Source of the DNA: Pisaster brevispinus
Lineage: Eukaryota; Echinodermata; Asteroidea; Forcipulatida; Asteriidae
Length of the DNA stretch: 64,000 nucleotides
Direction: 5' to 3'
Assembly (NCBI GenBank): GCA_023634235.1
Contig: JAMKCF010000009.1
Location: 6,882,001-6,946,000 of the forward strand
Shown in pieces: positions 1 to 9,556 of this stretch. The notes beneath the pieces were generated by a model that made no database searches, was not told the DNA's origin, and saw only the letters and a program-made list of their open reading frames with translations. Position 1 is the first letter of the stretch. Each line of letters begins with the position of its first letter. The translations under genes were made by a program, and so were the position numbers.

Positions 1-1320
1 CTGACTGCACTTTGCTAATAAATGCAGTTGAGAATTAACTTGAAGAATTCAAAGAAAATTTCAAAGAAATCTTCCAAGTAAGAAATGCTTTTAAATAATA
101 ATAATAATAATACAGCAATTGTAAGGCGCACTTTCCTGTAAAATATTCAAAGGCACCAGTCTATAAAAAAAAATAAAAAAAAGTGTTATCAAATTGTTGG
201 GAAAGCAAGCGTTAACAAGTGTGTTTTAAGTTCTGCTGGAAGAGGAAGATGTTGTGGATTTGTCGGAGGTCCTCAGGAAGTGAATTCCAAAGTCTTGGCG
301 CTATGTTTAACCAATGCTCAGCATAGAGGGCTCTTAAATATACAGTGACCTTTGATTTAATGCAGTTGAAGCATTAAAAAAAAATACAATCAAACAAATG
401 AATATCATTACAAAAAAATGATGATAAATGTATATACAGTAATGTTACAACTTAAAAAATAATGTAAAGTAACTGTAAAACAAAACAAAAAGTAAAAATG
501 AACTTATTGTGAGTACAAGCTCATGGACTTGTACAAACGCCAAGGGCAACTAGAGTTACAAACCTAAAATATCTAACTCATTACGAATTTCATTTATTTT
601 CGCAGTTAAGTGTGAGACCACTTAAGGATCATTGTAGAGATTGTGTTAGTTCCTTGTAATATAAGTTGCTTCCATAATAGTCTTAGTATTAACCACACTA
701 AGAACAGAAAGTCCCAATCCCTCCTACACGACGGAAGAATGAAAATAAATCCTAAAATTGGATGGCGACTATAGAGTCGAAGCTGTCAATGTTTGCATCT
801 TGCAATCAGGGAGATTTTGCACAACAATCGGGGGAGATATTTAGAATTACATTCAACGCAATAGGGAAAAGGTTTCCACATTCAGGGAGATGCTCAAATT
901 TGTTCATAAGAACGTACAAAAGATGTGTTTATTTTCAGGGAACTTTCTGCAGAATCTGAGAGAGTTGGCAGCTCAGGGGTGGATTTCACAAAGAGTTAAG
1001 ACTAGTCTTATCTCGAGTTAGGACGAGTTACTCGTCCTAACTTTGGACTAGCCTTTAGTTTTAAATAACTCCTAGGACTAGTCCTAAGTTAGGACTATCT
1101 TTGTGAGATCGACCCCTGTAGGGTTAAACTGTTAGGGTCAATGCACGGCATAACTTTGTTGATTTGTATGAAAAGGAATCATACTGTGCCAGGCCCGATA
1201 CTTCATGGAGGCAATTGCCTCCAGGCTTGTATTATGAGATATTCAAAAAGGCAAATGCTTGGGTACAATAAAATTAATAGTGGCCTTCACATGGTTACAT
1301 GGCACAATGTGTGTAGAATC
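1..1320. other. Intergenic sequence 3' of NSL1
   Basis: No gene was recognised. The stretch is AT-rich with a short AAT run near 98-111 and homopolymer A runs. It holds the foldback element at 974-1118. Read on the minus strand, an AATAAA lies at 933-928, about 390 bases after the NSL1 stop codon, and is a possible but unproven poly(A) signal. Confidence 0.5.
974..1118. mobile_element. Short foldback element (MITE-like)
   Basis: The left arm starting CAGGGGTGGATTTCACAAAG and the reverse complement of the right end, CAGGGGTCGATCTCACAAAG, differ at only two of the first twenty bases. The arms continue inward through repeated ACTAGTC / TAGGAC words. The whole unit is about 145 bp and noncoding. 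No clear target duplication was seen, so the superfamily is not assigned. Confidence 0.7.
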
Positions 1321-4300
1321 TCAGCTGTTCTCCACGTCATTACTTGTACTGGGCTTATATCGTTTGATGGGATGATTATTCAATTGAGCGGTCAGCCGTT
1401 GGCGCTTCAGAACCTTTTCCGCATTTTGTAGCAGTGCCATTGGCGTCTCGTCAGCCTTGATCTGGGCCTTGAGGATTGCCAGCGAGGTCTCCATCTTTGA
1501 CTCGTCTTTTTGAGGTTTTGTCACAGTCTGGTAGGTTTGGTTGGATGCTATACTCTTGTGGATGTTTACTGCCTCCTGAAGTCTGACTGACTTGTCTCCG
1601 AGGTCAGGCAACAGCTGAAATTTTCAAATCAACACGTGTGATAAAAGCAACAAAGTGGTCATGAATAACACCTGTACAAGTTTTCTAAAAGTAAAAGAAA
1701 ATTTAATCTGTGTTTCAATTTTCTTTTTAAATCTGAAAACTTTTGAAAACAGCTTCAGTCAATGACTTCTTGAGAAAAAGTGAGGATTGACTACTATCGG
1801 TGTACTCCACAAAAATCTACAGGATGGAGACTAAGTCCACAGTACACAAACCATGGGGTTTTCACATAACAGCAGTTGTACAAACAGACGAAACCGGTGC
1901 ACCCAATGCTAACCTGAAAGGTACGGTACTCTGTGACATGGTCATTTGGCTGTTAACCTTATTCTGGTAACCTTATTTTGTTGTGCTTAGCTACTTTTTG
2001 TGCTGTAAGTAGTTCTATGAAATTGGGCCCAGAAAAATTGCTCGAGTCAGTGACTCAAGCTGAGGTGTGGCCTTGCAAACTGGTAGGCAAAAAATACTAA
2101 TTCCTGAATTGATGGTACAGAATTTGGTTTTTGTTATGCCCCATGAATGATCTCATCACTCTACAGACTAACTCTACAATATATTTGGCCCAACTAATAA
2201 AGCTGATTCAGCACCAAATAATGTTGCTTACCAAGATAACTAAGGTTACCAGCCAAAATACAATCTCACAAGTACCATCTGCTACTGGTATCCTGTTCAT
2301 TCTTGCTAGGCAAACAATTTTTAAGAGTTTTGTTTGTTTCAGCAGCTCTATAGAAATGGGTCCTGGCCCTTGCCCAAGATTACGAACAATTTATTGTGTG
2401 AATGTTCTTTTGCTGAATTCTTACCCTTGACAGTGTAGAAATTTGTGTACTGGCAGAGGATGCCCTCGTAGTAATCGCCTCCTCATCTGAAAGATCAAAA
2501 CAAGAGGAAACAATTTAGTAAATAAGAGTCAATTAATTTCAAACATGCCAGCGTGTGTTTTTTTATTGTAAGCAAGACACATTGTTTTTACAATTTCAAA
2601 CTTGCGCGTAACGCAAGTGCTATTCTAAGAGATAAAACATTTAAGCACTGCCACATGACAACAAATAAATTCGTACCTCGAAATTCCATATTTCCTTTGA
2701 AAACATGTGTTGTGTTAAATAAAACATATATTCAGGAAAACCAAAGCAGTATAATTTTGCTCCATGGACGAATTTCAAGATCGAAGCTGCCGACTAGAAA
2801 TAAAGTCTTCTGTCTAGTAAGTAAGTATTGACCAAACCATTTTAGTTCACTTCATACGTCATGTACCAGTGTTTTCTGCCATTACTTGGATGCTCTTACG
2901 TTCGCATATGCTTATTTATGCATGTGGGAACTAGGGCAGTCTGAAGTAGGGAAATAAAGATTTGAGTTGATTTTGAAATTCTTCTTGTTGGCAGCCTTCA
3001 AATTACGATGTGTCACTAGTTTTTCCCTTTGCACACAATTGGATCACAAAATTTGTTAAATTTATATATCAGGAGAGAAAACTTGTCTCTCCAAATGGAA
3101 ACTTTGTCATGGCTTTTGTCTTTGTGTTCCTCAGCGTTCTCACCAGGTTTGATGATGCATCAACTTATTGATAGACTTACCTTCCAAGGAAACAATAGGG
3201 CTGTGATCTTCGATTGACTTTTCTAAAACTGGCTTGTACTGCTCCTAGTGAAGAATAAACAAACCAATAATTTGCAATGCTGAGCTTTGATTCTAAATTT
3301 GTTTGCCATTCGGACTTCTTCCATGTGGGTGACGTTCTCCTAAATGAATGTTACAGCAGGGCTATGTACTCCAATCTAATCTATATCTAATCGAAGCATC
3401 TTTCATTGTCAAATGTATGATGATCCATTTGAAGCTACATCCGCAGGCGGCACGCTGATATTAAATAATGAGCTTATTCATGCACTCCTTGCCACAATAA
3501 TGCCACATATCAGAAGGCCTGGGGCTAAGAATCTGAAGGAGTTCAGAGTATGGCATTGGCACTACATGTATATGGAGCTATCCACCATTTTTTCTTCTGC
3601 AGATTGTGCTGTACACACACACACACAAAAACGTTAATGTATCTGAAATGTTTTAGCTTTCCCGTCTCATAAAATTAGACCTTTATCATGCAGCGGCCAA
3701 CTTTGACATGTACCCAGAGTGTGGGACACACTATTGAGTACTAGTTCTAGTTACATCAAATAAGAGATAAGACTATTTTGTTGTGATGCTTGTGTATCAA
3801 CTTATAAAAAAATTGTCTCTTAGTCTTTTGTAAGTTTCCTTAAATTTTAGAGAAGGAAAGAAATTCATATCTCAAAAGATGTTGTTGTGCACTTAATAAT
3901 GTACAAACAGGGATATAGAAAGTGTTAATCTTGAGCCCTAGGCCCAATTTCATAAAGCTGCTTAAGCAAAACAAAATCATGCTCACCAGAATATGGCTAC
4001 CACAAGCCATAATACTGTTCTACATGTACAATCTGTGACTTGTATCTTATCATTTTTTGCTAAGCAGAAAAATGTTAAGCACTGTTTTTCAGCTTAAAGC
4101 AGCTCCATGAAATTGGGCCTTGACGTGTACATTTGTAAACTTACAACTGCTGTATGAAGACACCTAAGCTTCTTAGCCACTTGTTGTGTCAGTCTGGGAG
4201 GGTAGACTTTCCTCTTCCCCACTGTGTCTACAATCAACGTATCAAGCTCAGTTGCGATCTCCTCAGCATCTCCTTTTGTCTTCAGATCCACCGGTTCAAA

Positions 4301-6476
4301 CTCTGTAAGAAAAAGTGTAAGATTTGTTCCATAGGATTTAGTGCGACTGAAAATCTTAAAATGGTGTTGGCGTTTTCCTTAACATTTTGGGTGATGATTG
4401 GTACTCCTGTATCTGTTGAGTGGTTACTGTTCTGTTGGAGTGGCTTTCTAAATCACATGAATATCGGCTTAGACCTAATTGTTCCTAGCTGTTGCCAAAA
4501 TCTTGATGTTGTATTAATAACAGAATTGCTCTTTAAGAAAATTACAAAATCCTTGCCTCAGTTAAAAATAGAATACCTTAAATACCTATAATTTTGTTGA
4601 TGTTTTTATGATCAAGACTGACTGACACAGTGTCATCAAAATGCAATAATGATTAAAGGTGTTTTTACTTTTAGCCCTTCAAATGACAATTTAATTAAAT
4701 GACCTTACCTACAAATAGAAATACAAGATAGTATACTCCAGTTACCAGTTACTAGTCCCCTAGTAGTACTAGTACAGTCATTTGACCAGTTCGGGATCAC
4801 TTTTTGGATTCACATTGTTTTTGGTTGCAATCTCTTTGACATTTTAAACAAAAAAGTTTATCAGTTTACCTAAACATGTTATAAAACTCACCAAGTATCC
4901 ACTGACAAAAAAAGATTAGTACATTTGAAGAGGCTTTGAGAAAAGTATTGTCACCTGTTTGACCAGTTCAGGATCAGTTGATTCTATTCTGAATCAGTAG
5001 CTTGCCCTCTATTGCAAACCAATACTCCCATTCATAAAACTGTCTCTCAAGGACACAAACTTCACAAGTGTGTTGGCATGGACATGGACTTCCTTTCTCC
5101 AGAGAATTTCATGCAAGTGTATTCAACAGCAGCGCAAAAATCCAGCAACAAAAACACAAAACAACAGCAAAGGCAAATGAAAAGGTGAAGCACGCCTAAA
5201 AGCAACATTGACCCAAATATCTATTCTTACAGTCGCAATTTCCTCCTCCAAGTTTCATTTTCTCACAAAAAAACAATATTCCTACAAGAATTTGTTGAAG
5301 AAATGTATCTTAAAAGCAACAAATAAACTTTCGACTGCAGCAGTAAGATTTTACCTCCACTGAGTGCGGCACCATTTGACGCAATGAGAGATGCTGAGTA
5401 GTGAGTGATCCCGAACTGGTCAAGGGTACGATGCCCCCCGAAAGACGATTTTGGTAATTTTGTCTCCTCAAAAAAACAAGACGACTGCTCAGTATTTACC
5501 TGAAATATTTTTAGCACATTCTAAGCATTTAACATAAATTGTATTCGCCCTGGCGTTCAAATTTTAAGGGTGAGAAGTTTTAACAGCGTTTTTCAACCAA
5601 CATTTAAAAAAAAAATAATGATCAAAATCGCAGACAAACTTCAAGAAAATGGCCATAATTTATTTGTTGATGAAGTTTGGAACCTTATTTTGGGTTTGTT
5701 GGTTTATTGCATGTTATTCTTCACATGTATCAACAGAAATTGGTAATGTGAGAAGTAACTTAATTATGGGGTTGTTGCAAAGTTGAAGTGATCCCGAACT
5801 GGTCAATGATCCCGAACTGGTCAAATGACTGTACTGTAGTAAAGGTTCACAACAAGTAATCTCATACCTTTGGTGGTATCCAGATCGTCGGCTGCCTCTG
5901 CCCATGACTGCCCATCTACAGTACTATTCTCATGTAGGGTATTCTTGTAAATCTGATGACAAAATTATTCAGTACATTTACAATAGTCGTAGTCGTAGAG
6001 TCACAAGCTGACATTTTTCTTCTAAGATTATAACTTATAAGAATTAATACGATCTAAACATTTCCTATCTTTCTTTGCCCCTTGGCTTGCTCTATGCTTT
6101 GCCCTTCAAATAAGTCCGTAAACAAAATCAACATTTTAACACAACCATGGTGCATCTGCTTAATACAGGTTGTTAAAAAATCAAGTTATGCCAAGTTCAT
6201 CCCTTCATCAGTTCACATCCATCCATATCGCCAACTGGTCAATAATTTAATTATAACATTTAAGATTAACAAATTGCAACGCTTAACTACCTCTCTAAAC
6301 CTTCTTCTCAGTCGATCTCTCTGTTCCTCCGACCACCTTGCATTTTTTCCAATGACATCATTGATTGCAGAAAATACTCTCTCGTTTGCCTCATCTTGAG
6401 ATCTCTTACTGAAACAAGAAATCCTTGTCTCCGAAGCCGAAGCCGACGATTCTTGACGCGTCTGTTCGGCCGCCAT
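1321..6476 (-). CDS. NSL1: NSL1-like component of the MIS12 kinetochore complex, six exons
   Basis: NSL1 is one of the four subunits of the MIS12 complex, which links the inner centromere to the NDC80 microtubule-binding complex. Coding exons (minus strand): 6291-6476, 5868-5952, 4145-4302, 3181-3244, 2425-2486, 1321-1614. All introns are GT-AG and all phases join in frame, giving 282 aa, almost exactly the vertebrate length. The assignment rests on collinear similarity to vertebrate NSL1: a CxSKR-type start of the helical region (residues about 21-25), an EN-x4-GQ-x-W segment in exon 2, the D-x-L/I-IVD-x2-x-KRK-x-YP block in exon 3, and the QYxPV segment in exon 4. The start codon sits in AAAATGGCGG and begins MAAEQTRQ; a second in-frame Met lies 13 codons upstream. 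The basic C-terminal tail (KRQRL, IKRYKP) fits the part that docks NDC80. Recognition is from remembered family sequence, not a search. Confidence 0.85.
2188..2362. repeat. Degenerate copy of the CCCAATTTCAT foldback family
   Basis: In NSL1 intron 5. It has the family layout: GGCCCAA start, AGCTG..., a central TTACCAGCC and CTGGTATCCTG block, and a GCAGCTCTATAGAAATGGGTCC end. The partial right end of another copy lies just upstream at about 1965-2030 and ends in CTATGAAATTGGGCCC. Confidence 0.6.
3941..4119. repeat. CCCAATTTCAT foldback element, AGCTGCTTAAG subfamily
   Basis: Lies in NSL1 intron 3, ending just downstream (in gene direction) of exon 3. It starts GGCCCAATTTCATAAAGCTG and ends with the near inverse, CAGCTCCATGAAATTGGGCC. 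It contains the same internal words (TACATGTACAAT, TGACTTGTATC, TGCTAAGCAGA) as the cleaner copy at 59404-59575. It is a noncoding MITE-like element of about 179 bp. Confidence 0.75.
4775..5831. mobile_element. Tc1/mariner-like nonautonomous element with TA target duplication
   Basis: A 1057-bp insertion in NSL1 intron 2. Its first 25 bases (CAGTCATTTGACCAGTTCGG and five more) are the exact reverse complement of its last 25. It is flanked on both sides by TA (4773-4774 and 5832-5833). CAGT-type ends with a TA duplication are the Tc1/mariner pattern. No transposase reading frame was found, so it is nonautonomous. The terminal word also recurs inside, at about 4956 and 5405, and a second tandem copy occupies 5789-5805. 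Confidence 0.85.
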
Positions 6477-7074
6477 TTTGAAAGACATTAATGCCAACCT
6501 CTTACCTACGACTGCGTACAGTCCTTTCACAATTCGACGGATCTCTGTACCTATTGGATGTGGGGTTGAATACTGTAACTATGGGGTCGTGGTTGCTCCA
6601 TTGCACTTTTTTGTTTTGAAAATGTACCGCGAACCACCAGTCAGGAAACGGCATGGGTCACACCTACACTTTATTTCGGCCTATGTAGGGAAATACTTTT
6701 CTATAAAAACAAACTCAACCACTAAAAATTAATTGATTAAGTAGACCTACTTTGAATTGTTAAACTCCCGAAGGAATAAGGAGCTGGAAGAGGATTAGGC
6801 CTTAGATTGAACTATCACTGTATCACTGTATATAGCTCAGCAGGATTTGGGAAACACGGTGATGTGAGGACTTAGGCGGAGGCCGGGCGAATCCAAGAAA
6901 GTCATTAAAACATCTTTTTAATATGAATTATAAAAAAGTAAATAAGTAAATGAGTAACAAATAAATCCCCAACTCCCAATCCCCCGGGAATGCGGGAAAC
7001 AAGCATATGGCTGTTGAGGCCCGATAACTCGGATGCAGGTTGACTAGACGCGGCGAAAAAACCGAAGGTAACAT

Positions 7075-7250
7075 TTTAAGGGCACAAGGGGTGCACCTTT
7101 TTTCTAGGGGGCATATCTGCCACTTCCCGTTTTAATTTTTCGTGGTTAAACAAGCCCCACCAATTTCGTTTATAAGACAATCCGACATGAGGTAAAAACA
7201 ACCGCATTGTTCAAGCGTCTTAGAAAAATGGGTATAGTGACACTGAACTT
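7075..7250. repeat. Relic of the hAT family present at 30483-31150
   Basis: The run of words AGGGG(T/A)GCACC, TTTTTTCTAGGGG, CTTCC..TTTT, AACAAGCCCC and TATAAGA-AAT-CG-CATGAG follows the left part of the intact hAT element at 30483 in the same order and spacing, with many substitutions. The ends are lost, so the boundaries are approximate. Confidence 0.6.
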
Positions 7251-7562
7251 ACTATAGGGCCTACAATGTATACATACAGCTCAATATTGTAACGTTTTAT
7301 TTTGGTTACTTTTACTCTAAAAAGTCAAGATTTCAATGGGAGCATTGAGACTGTTTACACCACTTCTCTGAGAGGATCATAAATTGAAATGACAATTAGG
7401 CCTATTGACAGTAACACAATGTCACTGGATCATTCCCTTTACATAACATAAAGACAATTTCGGCTACAGATTCAAACTCATTGCATTCTTTTAAAACTGC
7501 CTTGCATTTAAACCTCCTAAACACAGATAAAGTAGAGGCCCCAATCAATGGTATGTCTATAG

Positions 7563-7770
7563 TTCGCTCGGCCCCAGCGGCCTATCCAGGACCGCTGGGA
7601 TGGGCTAATCAGCTTGCACAGATTCTTGTTCAGGAAGTAAGTCATGCGTGCAGTACTTGCAGTGTGAGTGTGATGCATGATGGGACTGAGCATTAACCAA
7701 TGAGCGTGCTTGATATGTTTGCCCATCCCAGCGCCTTTGGTTTTAAGGCAAGGCGCTGGGGACGAGCGAA
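7563..7770. mobile_element. 208-bp inverted-repeat element with 9-bp target duplication (Mutator-like)
   Basis: The unit starts TTCGCTCGGCCCCAGCG and its reverse complement starts TTCGCTCGTCCCCAGCG. It is flanked by identical 9-mers TGTCTATAG at 7554-7562 and 7771-7779. Nine-base duplications are typical of Mutator-like elements, so that superfamily is inferred from duplication length alone. Each end also carries a subterminal hairpin built on CCAGCG...CGCTGG. Confidence 0.75.
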
Positions 7771-8044
7771 TGTCTATAGCTCCAAATAGAATAGCTAGCT
7801 ATGTACTGAAGGCGAAGTGTATCGGGACTGGAAATAACCAATTCATTATTCAATGTTGAACTAATCTTTTTTTTAAATAACTTGTTTGTACTAGCAAAAA
7901 GTTCTTTTAAACTGAATCGATCGAATAACATCTCGATCGGAAAACTTTTTTAAATCTCCAAAAACATAGTTCTGTGACTATGTCAATTCGATTGTAAGCA
8001 CTTTGTCATTAACATAATAAACGGACTCATCGCCCCCCCCTCCC

Positions 8045-8635
8045 CCGGTGTCATGACAAATAGTGTCTGCTCATTAGCATATTGTGATCTGATTGGTGAC
8101 GCGGCTATGACGTAACATTGTTTACGGACGCTTGCCAAATCCGCGTTTAAGCGTGCATATCAGTGCGTGCCTTGCTGCTCAGCTGACAAGACTTCGTAGA
8201 TAAGACCACCTGAAATTGACTTTTATGATTTTATTTGAACGCTTTCTTTATTGTTTATGATTATAAGGATTCGTAACACTTAACGTTCAGCACTTTCTCA
8301 CATCATTTTGATCGTTAATATTTTTTTTTACTTTTAAAACCTGCACACAAAATCAGCACTTTTTACTAATTCTAATACTAATCTTTACCTACTTTTGAGT
8401 TTGATTGATATCCCTTGTTCGATTTTTTTAACTTGATTTGTGTTACTTGAAATAATTGTGATTTAGTAGTTAATCATGACCGAAGAAAGTGTTGATCAAC
8501 GTAACAAATATAACCTTTTGAATGCTTCCGGACACTATTTGTCAGCGGACATGTCTATTTGGCACGTAATACGTGCCAACTAGTGTCCGGTGTCCACTGC
8601 GCATGCTCAGCAGACACTATTTGTCATGACACCGG
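8045..8635. mobile_element. 591-bp element with perfect 27-bp terminal inverted repeats
   Basis: Positions 8045-8071 (CCGGTGTCATGACAAATAGT and seven more) are the exact reverse complement of 8609-8635. A related copy of the terminal word (ACACTATTTGTC) occurs inside near 8530, next to a short hairpin TTGGCACGT-AAT-ACGTGCCAA at 8559-8579. There is no reading frame of note and no clear target duplication. It sits about 0.9 kb upstream of the intact Toll-like receptor gene. Confidence 0.8.
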
Positions 8636-9042
8636 CTTAAAAAACACAAACCGTTATTATTTTGCTTCCTCAATTTTTTGTTCAACTGATTTATCTATTT
8701 TTAATTCGAAGATCAGAAATAGTTTCGGTCTATAATCTTCACAAAACAATTTAATCATAGTCTATAATTGTAGTGCTAATGTTTTTACTGTGCCAATGTT
8801 TACATGTTTATGTGCAGTCGTGTATTTTGCATTGAAAACGTGCATTGTTGTGTGTGCATTGGGGGTATGGGCCAGTACTTCTTCGCTTTCCACATCTCTA
8901 TTGGCTGATAGGTGGCGTGTCAATAAGGACACTAAAACAACAGTTTTGTAGTAGGCATACTTGAAACTTTACAAAATATGGAGAAAGTAACAATGATGAG
9001 GCGGGTGACGTCCTTCATCGAGTTGTGTGTGAGCTCATGAAA

Positions 9043-9200
9043 ACATTGTAGTCTTGATTGGTGACGCTGTTTTGGGTTGTTTTTTTTAGACACCGGTAGA
9101 GGGCGCAACTTGTGACGCAGATATCTCTTCTCCAGAATTCGTGTTGCGATATCGGCAACTACTTAACAAAAATGAACGTCGCCAATCAAGACTAAAACAT
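9043..9200. mobile_element. Short inverted-repeat element upstream of the receptor gene
   Basis: The left side reads TAGTCTTGATTGGTGACG and the right side, reversed and complemented, TAGTCTTGATTGGCGACG, with diverging interiors. It is about 160 bp and noncoding. Boundaries are approximate because no target duplication was found. Confidence 0.65.
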
Positions 9201-9556
9201 CGTGGCAGACAATCTATGTGCCTTAGAAAAAATGTGCTCGGAGTTCATTGTATTGTTCTATCCCTTTACTGTAACAGGAAACAAAGCTCACTGTGAAACT
9301 TCCGTTTTTGGAGCGATGACTGTGGTCTTTTGATTATGATGTTTACCAACTACAGTGTATCAATGATCATTGTGCCCTTCTCCGAAATCGGATTCTAGAA
9401 ATGTACCGCCCCTGTCTCAGTTTTACACAAAAAGATGTTTTAGTTCGACGGCCACCAGCTGCTATCAAACCATATTACAAGGAGTCACATAATCAGACTG
9501 GGCGTTAAGTTTGTGTCATGAGCGGATAGCCAACGCTATACCAGATCGGATTAAAG

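Larger units (their letters stand above)
6477..9556. other. Intergenic region between divergent NSL1 and Toll-like receptor genes
   Basis: No protein-coding gene was recognised. It contains a hAT relic (7075-7250), a 208-bp element with a 9-bp target duplication (7563-7770), a 591-bp inverted-repeat element (8045-8635) and a further inverted-repeat unit (about 9043-9200). The two promoters must lie at its ends; no TATA box was convincing for either gene. Confidence 0.6.
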
